This document shows positions 9,289 to 19,100 of a DNA stretch of 64,000 nucleotides, piece by piece. The number at the start of each line of letters is the position of its first letter. Position 1 is the first letter of the stretch. Below the pieces are notes generated by a model. That model was not told the DNA's origin. It saw only the letters and a list, made by a program, of their open reading frames with translations, and did not search any database. The translations under genes and the position numbers were made by a program. Origin of the DNA: an uncultured Verrucomicrobiales bacterium (GTDB lineage: Bacteria; Verrucomicrobiota; Verrucomicrobiia; Verrucomicrobiales; Akkermansiaceae); NCBI GenBank assembly GCA_937934595.1, contig CALGZA010000062.1:23753-87752 (forward strand). The letters are read 5' to 3'.

Positions 9289-10215
9289 ATGAAACCAACA
9301 CTTCTAGTTCTCGCCGCAGGCATGGGTAGCCGTTACGGTGGCCTTAAACAAATGGACCCAATGGGACCAAACGGCGAAACCGTACTCGATTATTCCGTCT
9401 ATGACGCCATCCGTGCCGGCTTCACTCGAGTTGTCTTCATCATCAGAGAAGAATTTGCATCTGACTTCAAAACAAAAATGGGAGACAAATTCGCAGACAA
9501 AATAGAAGTCCATTACTGCTACCAAGACCTAAACGACCTACCTAATAACTTCACACTCCCAAATGGAAGAACCAAACCATGGGGAACCTCACACGCCATC
9601 CTCGCAGCCAGACACATTATCGACTCCCACTTCGCAGTCATCAATGCTGACGACTTCTACGGCAGAGACTCATTCAAGCAAATCATCTCATACTTCAAAA
9701 AAAACGAGAACAACACCAGCGATACAGACAAATACTGCATGGTTGGATACAAACTCAAAAACACACTCTCCGAATTCGGTGACGTAAACCGCGGCATCTG
9801 CAAAGAAAATAACAACCTCCTCATCACCGTAGAAGAACACACTCAAATCTTAATCGAAAAAGACGGCATTTGCCGCGGCCAAAACCTCGCCGGCAATAGA
9901 GTTGAACTCTCACCCACCGCCATCGCATCCATGAACTTCTGGGGCTTCTCCGGAACACTAATGGGACACCTCGAAGAACACTTCACAGAATTTCTCAAAA
10001 ATCACGGCACTGAACTCACCTCAGAATGCTACATCCCCACCGTCGTAGACAACCTCCTCACAAATGGCAAAGCTGAATGTAACATACTAGAAACCACCAG
10101 CTCATGGTTCGGAGTCACCTACCCGCAAGACAAAGAAGCCTGCGTAAAAAGCATCAAGACCCTCGTAGAGTCTGAGGAATACCCATCAGACCTCTGGAAC
10201 TGCGCCCACACCTAA
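9289..10215 (+). CDS. sugar-phosphate nucleotidyltransferase family protein
   Basis: A 308-residue protein starting with the nucleotide-binding signature LAAGMGSRYGGLKQ. I chose the ATG at 9289, because an in-frame ATG at 9217 would add 24 Asn/His-rich residues before the conserved beta strand. Further family features are AVINADDFYG (metal-binding aspartates) and TKPWGTSHAILAA. The GlmU/RfbA-like fold transfers a nucleotide from an NTP to a sugar phosphate. The exact sugar is not recognisable, and this subgroup often lacks a second domain. It stands alone between divergent E1 alpha and convergent avtA. The motif TATAAAT at 9172-9178 could be part of its promoter. Confidence 0.75.
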   Translation: MKPTLLVLAAGMGSRYGGLKQMDPMGPNGETVLDYSVYDAIRAGFTRVVFIIREEFASDFKTKMGDKFADKIEVHYCYQDLNDLPNNFTLPNGRTKPWGTSHAILAARHIIDSHFAVINADDFYGRDSFKQIISYFKKNENNTSDTDKYCMVGYKLKNTLSEFGDVNRGICKENNNLLITVEEHTQILIEKDGICRGQNLAGNRVELSPTAIASMNFWGFSGTLMGHLEEHFTEFLKNHGTELTSECYIPTVVDNLLTNGKAECNILETTSSWFGVTYPQDKEACVKSIKTLVESEEYPSDLWNCAHT

Positions 10216-10334
10216 AAAACAATAACCCTACACCTCCTCCTCTAAGCCACTCTATAAGTATCTCCATACCGCAGTTCTTTCTGCCGCTCTGCTACGCACC
10301 AAGATACCCTTCAGTAATAAACTAGAGGTATACA

Positions 10335-11630
10335 CTAGCTATACTCAGCATAAATACTACTCACCTCATCAGCTATAATAGCCAAACCAGCCTCAACCTT
10401 ATCAGCAGGCATCGTATAAGTAACACGGATACACTCATCTGCATGCTTCCAGTCAGCACCCTCATCCAAACCAAAGAAAAAATGGTGACCAGACACAACC
10501 AACACACCCCTGTCCTTCAACCTAACATAAAGCTCCTGTGAACTAATAGGCAACCCCTCAAACCATAGCCACAAAAACAACGCACCCTCACTCACATGAT
10601 AACGATAAGGTAAATCAGCAGAAAAATACTCCGCCACCCAGCCCTGAGCATCCAATGACTTCTGCTTATAATAAGGCTTCACTATATCATTACTAATACG
10701 CAAAATCTCACCAGACTCAACCAACGGACACATCAATGCCTGACCAATATTATTATTCGCCAAACCAATAATAGCACTCATCGAAGAAACCGCAGCAGCC
10801 ACCTCCTCGCTCGCCACCACAATACCCGTCCGTGTTCCAGGCAACCCAATCTTAGATAAACTCAACGTCAAAATAACCTGCTCATCCCACAAAGGATTTG
10901 CTTCCGCAAAAAAGATATTAGGAAACGGCGCACCATAAGCATTATCAATAATTAAAGGAATATCATGCTCCTTAGCCATATCTGCCAACCTCTCCATCTC
11001 ACCATCAGTCAATACATTACCCGTTGGATTCGTTGGCCTAGATACACATATAGCAGCTATCTCATCAGTGATCTCTATCGCATCAAAATCTACCCTATAC
11101 TTAAACTGATGATCCCCTATACGCTCAATAATCGGCCTATACCCAACAAAAAAATCCTCCCCCACAGACTGATTTGCATACCCTATATACTCAGGAACTA
11201 TCGGCAATAAAACCTTCTTCCTCACACCATCCTCACCCGGCATACGCCCAGCCAATGCATTAAACAAAAAGAAAAATGCCGTCTGACCACCACTAGTAAT
11301 AGCTATATTCTTCTCCGTAACCTCCCACCCAAAATGCTCCCTAAGCATCTGCGCAGTCGCCCTCAAAAAAGCAGGTGACCCGCAAGGTGGATCATAATTC
11401 CCTAAAACAGCCTCCATACTACCCTGCCCATTCACAGGAACAGACATTATCTCCTCCATACGCTTTCGCCATATCTCATCAACCTCAGGAATATGCGCAG
11501 GCTGTCCACCTCCCAGCATAATGATATCATCACCACCCTCAGCAAGAGCATTTCCCAGATCGCTCATCAACTGCTCGATACCGCTCCCCTTACAAAGCCT
11601 CTCACCAAATTTTGAAAATTCTACATTCAT
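10335..11630 (-). CDS. avtA: valine--pyruvate aminotransferase
   Basis: A 431-residue fold-type I PLP enzyme of the AvtA family, of usual length. Visible landmarks are SRPTNPTGN (197-205), IDNAYG (228-233) and the PLP-binding Lys260 in SLSKIGLPGTRTG. The conserved N-terminus and FGLDEGADWKH also fit AvtA. It interconverts valine and pyruvate with 2-oxoisovalerate and alanine in the cytoplasm, linking it to the bkd-type complex 1.3 kb away and to leuA at 39512. Its ATG overlaps the stop of a ten-codon open frame that has a good Shine-Dalgarno sequence (see 11627-11659). Alternatively, TATAGT at 11636-11641 ends 5 bases before the ATG and could give a leaderless transcript. Confidence 0.88.
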   Translation of the reverse strand: MNVEFSKFGERLCKGSGIEQLMSDLGNALAEGGDDIIMLGGGQPAHIPEVDEIWRKRMEEIMSVPVNGQGSMEAVLGNYDPPCGSPAFLRATAQMLREHFGWEVTEKNIAITSGGQTAFFFLFNALAGRMPGEDGVRKKVLLPIVPEYIGYANQSVGEDFFVGYRPIIERIGDHQFKYRVDFDAIEITDEIAAICVSRPTNPTGNVLTDGEMERLADMAKEHDIPLIIDNAYGAPFPNIFFAEANPLWDEQVILTLSLSKIGLPGTRTGIVVASEEVAAAVSSMSAIIGLANNNIGQALMCPLVESGEILRISNDIVKPYYKQKSLDAQGWVAEYFSADLPYRYHVSEGALFLWLWFEGLPISSQELYVRLKDRGVLVVSGHHFFFGLDEGADWKHADECIRVTYTMPADKVEAGLAIIADEVSSIYAEYS

Positions 11631-11659
11631 CTTTTACTATATAATAAAGCCGAAAACAT
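11627..11659 (-). CDS. possible leader peptide upstream of avtA (MFSALLYSKR)
   Basis: A ten-codon frame begins with ATG at 11659 and stops with TGA at 11627-11629. The stop overlaps the avtA start as ATGA, the usual layout for translational coupling. A perfect AAGGAGG lies 10 bases before its ATG, while true genes in this window lack such a site. The peptide contains one alanine and two leucines, and E. coli avtA is repressed by alanine and leucine, so leader-based control is conceivable. The minus strand is G-rich, which makes chance GGAGG more likely, so the call is tentative. Confidence 0.35.
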   Translation of the reverse strand: MFSALLYSKR

Positions 11660-11669
11660 ACCCACCTAG

Positions 11670-11676
11670 CCTCCTT
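11670..11676 (-). promoter_or_regulatory. Shine-Dalgarno sequence AAGGAGG before the avtA leader frame
   Basis: It is a full match to the anti-Shine-Dalgarno complement at 10-base spacing from the leader ATG, and 39 bases before the avtA ATG, too far to serve avtA directly. It is exceptional here, because nearly all genes have no such site. Confidence 0.4.
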
Positions 11677-11811
11677 AAGCAATAGCAAATATAACCAAAA
11701 ACAACTATTTGCAAAAACAACATCCACTCGCACCACCAACAAAAAAAGCCCCAGATAATCAATACAATCGACCACCCAAAGCTCTAATACAAATGCACAA
11801 ATAAAACTTAT

Positions 11812-12552
11812 CTACTGAGGTAAGCCAGGATTTGACGGCTCAGGCGCTGGAACATCAGGCAAAGTCGGTATAAGAGGCTCCAAATCAGGAACATCAAGAG
11901 ACGGCACCTTAGGAACTTCAGGTATCACCGGCACAGGCGCACTAATACTTGGCACAGGCTCAGAAACAACCGGATCCAAATCACCAGCACTTATACCAGG
12001 AACAATAGGCTCTGGCGCCACATCAGGAACTATCGGAGCCTCATTTGACTTCACCTTAGTTACTCCACCATCATTCTTACTCCACTTCTTCTTAACACCA
12101 CTAGGGGCAGGCGCCACAGAATTAGAATCAGTTAATACACCCTTAGTTACCACCATCACACTAGATACATAACCAGTCACACCATCACCAGTCACCACCT
12201 TAATAAAATCCTTCTGCCCACCTATAACACGCAAAGTAGTCCCTAACTTTAGCACCTTCTTGTAACGGTCACCAGATTTAGGCACCTTAGAAAATAAAGC
12301 AGTATTCGGTATTACTACCTCCACTATATCACCATAGCTAAACCCATGGTCATTAGAATTCACCACAGCCCCAGTTTGAGAATTTACAGAATTACCACTC
12401 GCCCTAGACTTACTACCCACCCTATCTAAAGGATTATAACCAGTCGCACTAATAGGCTGATTAAATCTCTCCACCACACCACAACTCCCAAGCACAAAAA
12501 CCGCACCAGCACTTAACAACGGAAGCAAAGTAAAATCTCTCAAAATGTTCAT
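11812..12552 (-). CDS. SH3-domain lipoprotein with proline-rich tail
   Basis: A 246-residue protein of unknown function. The start is placed at 12552: it gives a proper lipoprotein signal ending in VLGSC, and a promoter (TTGACG, 17 bases, CATAAG) occupies the space of any longer form. Residues about 72-135 resemble a bacterial SH3-type domain (GDIVEVVIPNTALFSKVP, DGVTGYVSS), which usually binds peptidoglycan or peptides. The last ~75 residues are a Pro/Val/Glu-rich low-complexity tail (PSLDVPDLEPLIPTLP) that may span or bind the cell wall. The gene is read away from the small membrane protein gene upstream. Confidence 0.7.
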   Translation of the reverse strand: MNILRDFTLLPLLSAGAVFVLGSCGVVERFNQPISATGYNPLDRVGSKSRASGNSVNSQTGAVVNSNDHGFSYGDIVEVVIPNTALFSKVPKSGDRYKKVLKLGTTLRVIGGQKDFIKVVTGDGVTGYVSSVMVVTKGVLTDSNSVAPAPSGVKKKWSKNDGGVTKVKSNEAPIVPDVAPEPIVPGISAGDLDPVVSEPVPSISAPVPVIPEVPKVPSLDVPDLEPLIPTLPDVPAPEPSNPGLPQ

Positions 12553-12559
12553 ACCCGCA

Positions 12560-12588
12560 CTTATGGTACAAAAACTTCTAATCGTCAA
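12560..12588 (-). promoter_or_regulatory. promoter of the SH3 lipoprotein gene, leaderless layout
   Basis: TTGACG (12583-12588), 17-base spacer, CATAAG (12560-12565), then only 7 bases to the ATG at 12552. Transcription should begin at or within a base or two of the start codon. Confidence 0.5.
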
Positions 12589-12664
12589 AGAATTTCCATG
12601 TAATAAATTAAAATATAATCTACCACATCATCAACCACTCCTAACCACTCAACCCACTAAAAAA

Positions 12665-12997
12665 TTAGCCAATATACATACCATCCTGAACATCCTCATG
12701 AACATAACTAGTAGCAGCCTTATCATCTAAACCACCAGCCTTACGAATCCCATCCAACGTGCGCCTACTCCCCCTCGCAGTCTGTGGACCAGCTACCTTA
12801 TTACGCACCACACCCACAACCGTAGGCGTCACCGCTAACATCCCAAGACAAGCCAAAGAAAAAGCAACCGGCCTCCTAGCACCACGATGCATCATATCCC
12901 CCAGCATTACGCCAGCAGCTATACCCAGCACAGTAGGCGCTGCAGCAGACGTTTTAGCTCTCCAGTTCTTCCGTATCTCAGCATCTGAATATTTCAT
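12665..12997 (-). CDS. small membrane protein of unknown function
   Basis: A 110-residue protein from the ATG at 12997 (MKYSDAEIRKNWR). In-frame ATGs at 13015 and 13036 would add only a hydrophobic or irregular prefix. Two hydrophobic segments (about 19-34 and 43-65) are separated by MHRGARRP, giving a helical hairpin. The C-terminus is polar (GGLDDKAATSYVHEDVQDG). No family is recognised. It lies 112 bases upstream of the SH3 lipoprotein on the same strand and is divergent from manC. Confidence 0.5.
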   Translation of the reverse strand: MKYSDAEIRKNWRAKTSAAAPTVLGIAAGVMLGDMMHRGARRPVAFSLACLGMLAVTPTVVGVVRNKVAGPQTARGSRRTLDGIRKAGGLDDKAATSYVHEDVQDGMYIG

Positions 12998-13090
12998 GCA
13001 ATAAGTAAAACTCATTTTTATAAATAAAAAAACCAAATTCTTTATCTTTTATTACTTTTACTAACTCCCATTCACGTACATCGTCACAAC

Positions 13091-14161
13091 ATGACAAATA
13101 CCTACGCACTCATCCTCGCTGGCGGCAGCGGAACCCGCTTCTGGCCACTCTCCAGAAACGCAAAACCAAAACAACTACTCAACCTCTTCAGCGACAAAAC
13201 GCTTCTCAACCAAACCATCGACCGCCTAACAGGACTCATCCCTAAAGAAAACATCCTCATACTCACAAACAAACTCCAAGAACAAGCAGTCAGAGAAGTT
13301 GCATCAGACCTCCCACCAGAAAACATCTTCGCAGAACCCGCCAAGCGAGACACAGCACCAGCCGTCGCACTCGGCGCAGGACTCATCGCAGCCAGAGACC
13401 CTAACGCTACCATGGTCGTCCTCCCAGCTGACCAACTCATCCAAGACATCCCCGCATTCCACAGCGTAATGGCAGACGCCATCCATACCGCAGCTAACTC
13501 AGACGCCCTCGTCACCATCGGCATCAAACCCACTTGGCCATGCCCATCATTCGGATACATCGAACGCGGAAACAAAGCCAATATCAATAACACATCACTC
13601 ACTCACCAACCACACGACGTCGTAAAATTCCGCGAAAAACCAAACCCACAACTCGCTGAACAATTCCTACGCAAAGGAAACTTCGCCTGGAACGCAGGAA
13701 TGTTCATCTGGTCCATACCCACAGTCGTAAACGAACTCAAACAACACGCACCACAACTCGCAGAATTCGTCTCAGAAATACAAACCTCCTCAGACACACA
13801 AGCCACAGTAAACAACTCATTCCCAAACCTAGACGCCATCTCAATCGACTACGCTCTCATGGAAAACGCCACCCGCGTCCTCAACATCGAAGCAACATTC
13901 GACTGGGACGACGTCGGATCATGGATCTCAGTCTCAAAATACCTCGACAACGTAAACCAAAACAACACCAACTCACCACTCGTTGAAGTAGAAAGCAAAA
14001 ACAACATCATCTTCACAAAATCAAAAAAAACACAAGTAGCTCTCCTCGGAGTCGATGACCTCATCGTCGTCCAAACCGATGACGCCATCCTAATAGCTAA
14101 CCGGCACCAAGCCGATGACATCAAAAAACTCATCAACAAACTCCCAGAAGAACTCCACTAA
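13091..14161 (+). CDS. manC: mannose-1-phosphate guanylyltransferase
   Basis: A 356-residue nucleotidyltransferase with the ManC/GMP signature ILAGGSGTRFWPLSR at 8-22 and the PKQ that follows. Other family features are EPAKRDTAPA, VLPADQLI, FGYIERG, VKFREKPN and NAGMFIWS. It forms GDP-mannose from mannose 1-phosphate and GTP for surface polysaccharides. The protein has the short form without a fused isomerase domain. rsmB starts 12 bases downstream, so the two genes form an operon. No Shine-Dalgarno sequence is present before either ATG. Confidence 0.9.
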   Translation: MTNTYALILAGGSGTRFWPLSRNAKPKQLLNLFSDKTLLNQTIDRLTGLIPKENILILTNKLQEQAVREVASDLPPENIFAEPAKRDTAPAVALGAGLIAARDPNATMVVLPADQLIQDIPAFHSVMADAIHTAANSDALVTIGIKPTWPCPSFGYIERGNKANINNTSLTHQPHDVVKFREKPNPQLAEQFLRKGNFAWNAGMFIWSIPTVVNELKQHAPQLAEFVSEIQTSSDTQATVNNSFPNLDAISIDYALMENATRVLNIEATFDWDDVGSWISVSKYLDNVNQNNTNSPLVEVESKNNIIFTKSKKTQVALLGVDDLIVVQTDDAILIANRHQADDIKKLINKLPEELH

Positions 14162-14173
14162 AACAAATCACCC

Positions 14174-15415
14174 ATGGCCATCAACACCAGAACCCACGCA
14201 GTAGACATCCTCGATTACTGGCAAAAAGGCAAACACTACGCAGACAGCCTTATCAACAGATGGCAACGTGAAGAAGAACTATCACCAGAAGACAGAAACC
14301 TCCTAAACGCACTCGTAATTGGAGTCATCAGAAACCAAAGCCTACTAGACCACATCATCTCCAAACTACGAGATGGAAAAATAGACACAGAGCTCAGAAA
14401 CATCCTCAGAGTAGGTATATTCCAAATCCTATTCATGGGCATCGCTGACCACGCAGCAGTCAACGAAACCGTCGAAGGCGCCCGCAAAGGACTCCGCGGC
14501 CTCATCAACGCTGTCCTCCGCCGCACACTCAGAGAAAAAGAAAACCTCCTCCAAGAAATCTCCACACTCCCACCACAAATCCAATACTCACACCCAAAAT
14601 GGCTCTTCCAGCGATGGCAAGAAACATTCCCACCACAAGAACTCACAGACCTCCTCATATGGAACCAAACCCCATCCAAACTCACATTCAGAATCAACCC
14701 ACTCGTCCCAGAAGCACAACAAATCGTCAGTAACTCACCAAACGTAAGCCCTCTAGAAAACCACCCAGAGTTCTACCACTCAGAAAAACGCCCTAAACAA
14801 GAATGGATTGACCAAGGATACATATACATCCAAGACCCAGCAACCCAACACGCTGTCAAAATGCTAGACCCAAAACCCGGAGAAACCATCCTCGATGCAT
14901 GCGCAGCACCCGGCGGAAAATCCACTCAAATCGCCGCCGCCATGAATAACTCAGGCACACTCACATGCACAGACTCCAACCCCAAACGCATCCCACGTCT
15001 CGCAGAAAACCTCAGTAACCTCAACGTAAAAATAGCCGAAACAGAAATCTTCGACTGGACCGAATCACCCCCACAAAAATGGCATCAACACTTCGATGCC
15101 ATACTCCTAGACGTCCCCTGCTCAAACACAGGTGTCCTCCGTAAACGCATCGACGCACGCTGGCGTCTCACCCCAGAAAACTTCACCCAGCTAAAAGAAC
15201 TCCAGCTCAGCATCCTAAACAACGCTCTCTCCTGCCTCAAACCCACCGGCAGAATCATCTACTCCACCTGCTCCATAGACCCAGAAGAAAACACCCTCCT
15301 CATCCAAGAATTCCTGAAACAAAACCCAAACCTAAAACTCATCACCCAACAACAAATCACCCCCCCACAACACCAAACAGACGGCGCCTACGCCGCCATC
15401 ATCACCAAAAAATAA
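14174..15415 (+). CDS. rsmB: 16S rRNA (cytosine-C5) methyltransferase RsmB
   Basis: A 413-residue protein of RsmB type. An N-terminal NusB-like helical domain (about 1-135, HAAVNETVEGAR) is followed by a SAM-dependent Rossmann domain. SAM motif I is DACAAPGGKS, motif IV is LLDVPCSNTG with the first catalytic-region cysteine, and the nucleophile cysteine is in YSTCSIDPEEN. The family methylates C967 of 16S rRNA (E. coli numbering). It follows manC by 12 bases and ends close to a convergent gene. The start is fixed by the short spacing and by the NusB-domain beginning. Confidence 0.9.
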   Translation: MAINTRTHAVDILDYWQKGKHYADSLINRWQREEELSPEDRNLLNALVIGVIRNQSLLDHIISKLRDGKIDTELRNILRVGIFQILFMGIADHAAVNETVEGARKGLRGLINAVLRRTLREKENLLQEISTLPPQIQYSHPKWLFQRWQETFPPQELTDLLIWNQTPSKLTFRINPLVPEAQQIVSNSPNVSPLENHPEFYHSEKRPKQEWIDQGYIYIQDPATQHAVKMLDPKPGETILDACAAPGGKSTQIAAAMNNSGTLTCTDSNPKRIPRLAENLSNLNVKIAETEIFDWTESPPQKWHQHFDAILLDVPCSNTGVLRKRIDARWRLTPENFTQLKELQLSILNNALSCLKPTGRIIYSTCSIDPEENTLLIQEFLKQNPNLKLITQQQITPPQHQTDGAYAAIITKK

Positions 15416-15449
15416 AAAAGGAATACCGTATAAAAAACAGTATCCCCTT
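15407..15449 (-). terminator. weak hairpin between convergent genes
   Basis: An imperfect stem (15418-15426 with 15440-15449, with bulges) is followed on the minus strand by a T-rich tract. It could end transcription of the secreted-protein gene at 15478. The stem is weak. Confidence 0.3.
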
Positions 15450-15477
15450 AAAAAATCACAATTTAACCTATTGCTAA

Positions 15478-16146
15478 CTAGCTAGTTTTGTAATCCGCTA
15501 TAGCATGATAAGTATATCGATTAGTATTTGGCCTCCTGTAAAAAAATATGAAATTTCTTTTCTTTTTGTTTATAAGCCATTTCGTTTCAGAAATACGCTT
15601 CCAGCCTTCCTTCAAATTAATAGAAAAAGCGATATGAAATGATCTATTACCATTATTACCTTTCTTAATAACCAAGTCCTTATGCTTGTTTGGCGATATA
15701 ATTAAATTCTTTTGCCCAACAGAAAGTTTGAGTTTAGTATTTGTCAAATTGAACATTCTACGCGTGCCATAAGGAAAACCCCTAGCTGAATTATCAAAAG
15801 AAAGCACCTTATAACTCAATACACCTTCCTGTCTTGTAGGGACCAGCAAAAGTAATAAATCTTTAACATTAGCTGGAGCCGTGAAGTTGAACGGTGTCCC
15901 TCCTCCAAAAGCTAGTTTCATAACTCGAGGTCCCTTATACTTCAAAGTACTCGAAAAGGAGTCCGGGTAAAACTCTATGCTATCAAAATCATCTTCAGAC
16001 TTATATACCATAAGTGTATCCAAATCATTCACTAGCTTTACACAAGCCACAGTGATATTGACTTTAATTTTCTTCTTATCCTCTTGAGCTCTTGATAATA
16101 GGCTTAAGAACATACTTACTAGTAGTATTGTTATTGTTGTTTTCAT
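15478..16146 (-). CDS. secreted protein of unknown function downstream of Verru_Chthon A
   Basis: A 222-residue protein from the ATG at 16146, which gives a clean signal peptide (MKTTITILLVSMFLSLLSRAQ). That ATG lies one base after the stop of the large upstream gene, so the two are translated from one transcript. The mature part is predicted to be beta-rich, with patterned segments such as FNLTNTKLKLSVGQKNLIISPNKHK and aromatic pairs near the end (NFIFFYRR). I do not recognise a named family. The tight linkage suggests it works with the prepilin-like protein. Base composition differs from the flanking genes (weak C-over-G bias), as in its partner. Confidence 0.65.
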   Translation of the reverse strand: MKTTITILLVSMFLSLLSRAQEDKKKIKVNITVACVKLVNDLDTLMVYKSEDDFDSIEFYPDSFSSTLKYKGPRVMKLAFGGGTPFNFTAPANVKDLLLLLVPTRQEGVLSYKVLSFDNSARGFPYGTRRMFNLTNTKLKLSVGQKNLIISPNKHKDLVIKKGNNGNRSFHIAFSINLKEGWKRISETKWLINKKKRNFIFFYRRPNTNRYTYHAIADYKTS

Positions 16147-16147
16147 G

Positions 16148-19100
16148 TTAAACTTCATCAGGGTTAAGCCAACGGAATGAAACAACCTTAAATTTACGTC
16201 CATATTTACGGTTTAGTTCATTTTTTAAAGCTGATGGCTGCAAATTAGACTCTTCATCCGCAACTAAATAATCATGTTGTCTTTGTACGACAGCCTCACA
16301 CCAAGCTTTGGCTTGAATACCACCTTTAGCATCCTTAGACTCACCATACGTTCTTATTACGAAAGTATCACCTCGCACGGTCAAGATAGACCCCAGAGCC
16401 TGCATTAAATCACCTTGACTTAAGAACCCAGAGGCGCCTTTTTCTCTTGGTCCCGCCACAGCATCAGGATTTGGAAAACCAATATTATTAATATCAGCCA
16501 TTTTTTGATCATTCCCCTTAAATAAGCTAGCATTAATGTCCGTGCTATCTATGGCCGTTTGTAAGCTTCCGCTGAGGGATAGATTAAAATTCTGTGATGC
16601 GCTTTGAGTAAAACTATCATCCTCATTACTCGATGATAACCTCCGATTCACAAAATCAGCCATGGAAAAAAAGGGGCCTCTAATTTTAACTTGCTCCACA
16701 ATATTCTCTGCTAATTTATCAACGTGAGTATCATTCAAAGCCCTAAAACCAGTCCAAAGATCATACTTACTAGAAGAAGAATCGGCTGATTTGTTTCCGC
16801 TACTCGCAGCAACCAATGAAAACCTAGAAAATGGGGCTCTATTCTCATCATCTTTATCAACAGCATCCTTTAAATCAATAACACCTGAACCAACAGAAAC
16901 AATAGGAAATGGCTGCCCTCGTAGTGATTTAAGAATTGTTTTCCATGCATCTAAAGATGTAGAATTCACATTAAACCCACCATCGATAACCGTATGTGCA
17001 GCGGTCTCCTTATAACCAGCATTCACATCCTCAAGCTTAGGCGCTAAATCTTTCGCTAATTCTTCACTTGCGAGTAAGACCCTCGGATTTGGTAGCTTTC
17101 GCTTATTTTCTTTCACCTCTTTAAGAGCATTAAAAATCCCCATACCTTCCAAATTCCCACTAGTTATACCAGAATGAAACCATCCGTCATACAGCTTATG
17201 ATTTAACAAATAGCTATGATCATAAAAATTCTTAGCTATTGTCTTGTAATGTAAACTTTCGTCAGTGTGCTGATCTCTAGAAATAAGGGGGTGAGCATAT
17301 GAATTCCCTATAACTTGATTCATTGCAGGGTGAAGAGTAGTACTGTTTGGCTCTGTCTTTTTCACAAAAGCATCCCAGTTATAAACACCATAAACATCAG
17401 TGTTCATAAGAATATTAAAATTACGGTAAGCTGCTATACTCATCGGCGGGAATAATGGAATTTCCTTGGATATAACATGAGTTCTCCCTTCAGCAGCCTC
17501 GTAGTGAGAGCCATAAAAACCGTGGTTTGTTCCTGCGACATCAATTAATGCTGAATCATAGTCTGTAACAACCCTTAACTCATTAGTCCAAAAACTGTTA
17601 GAATCAATCTTAGGAAGATTACTTAAAAATTCACCCGCGTCAGCTCTAGCAATTTGGGTAGTGAACGCGCTTACTGCTGATCCATGAGATGGCGAAGTGA
17701 ACAAAGCCGGTAAAGTCTTGGATTTTTTCTCACCTGATTCACCGGGTAACACAAAATCATTTACATCTCCAGCAGTTCTGGCTCTTAGATCAACAACACA
17801 TAAAGGTATTTTATTACCAGCTCTCAGAAAAGACGTATCAATACCTTTGCGCTCAATAGGCTTATCTCCCCAGAATCTCTTCAGGAATCGTTCACTCATG
17901 AAACGCATCCTAAGATGTTGGAATGTTTTGTAAGCTTCGACACTTAACCCAGGGCCTTGCCCAAGCCTCTCATAAGTCATACGCGTCAGTATATTGTATC
18001 CATAACGCCCTTCTGAACGGTCATTAGTTTGCAAATAGGAACTCCTCGTTGGAAAAATTTTAAAGTCTAACCTAGACTCATTCTTGTCTAGACCAAATCC
18101 AACTCTACCTATTCCCCCATTATCAATAAGGCCACCTGCAGTGTTTAAGCCTGGTGAAGCATTCAAGAACGGTCCGTCACCACCCGCATCTCCAAATTCT
18201 CTTGGCTTTCTTCCTCCATCACTAAAGACCTTCACCTCACCAGGTTTTAAAATTAGATCAGCATTTTTATTAAATGTCATATTAGTAGCTACTGATCCAA
18301 ATCTAGGACTAAAGAGCTCTCTAGGAGTAAAGAATGAGTTCTTGAACTCATCATTTTTAGTATTTTCGTCCTTCATCTCAAATCGTATAGACTGCATATA
18401 ATTTCTTATATTAAGGTTCCCAACTGCCGATGGTAAGCGTAGCTCCACATTATAAGGATTCCACAGAGTTGCAATTGGATCTATAATTAATCCATAAGAT
18501 TTCGATTTATCTATATATCCCACTGAATACAAAGTCTGCAACCTAACTAACACAGGAAGTGGTGCCTCACACTTCAGCTTTCTTAGTGTACGCCATGTGC
18601 TCGCATCAAAACTTATGTACGGGGTTTTGCCGTCCCACTGAACCAACTCGCTGAGCCGATGATAGTCTGCAACCCTTTTCCACGTAACGGGACGGAAAAG
18701 TCCATTCGCCACTGCATTGTTAGCACTATTGCCGAGTTCTTCTGTAACATCATACAAAGCCTTACCCTTCTGCTCCATATCTCCTAAAACTGACTCTTTG
18801 CCAGATACCATATCATTGGGCAACACATTCGAAGCAAATGCTCGGCTCAAATCACCCTTTAACCCTCCATCCATAACATTTACAGGTAAGCTTAAGCTTG
18901 AGGTGGTAAAATGATGGAACGCTTGAGTATTTTTAACAGCTTTAGGAAGTAGAGAAAGTGTGTCTCTAGATACCAATTTAGAAAACTGATTCGAAGTCAC
19001 CCCACCATCTCCTGAATCAAACCAAGACAGCGCACCTGAGCCCTTAGGATTGGGAGATGGTGCAGCACTCATAGCACTATAGTAATCAATGAGTTCATCA

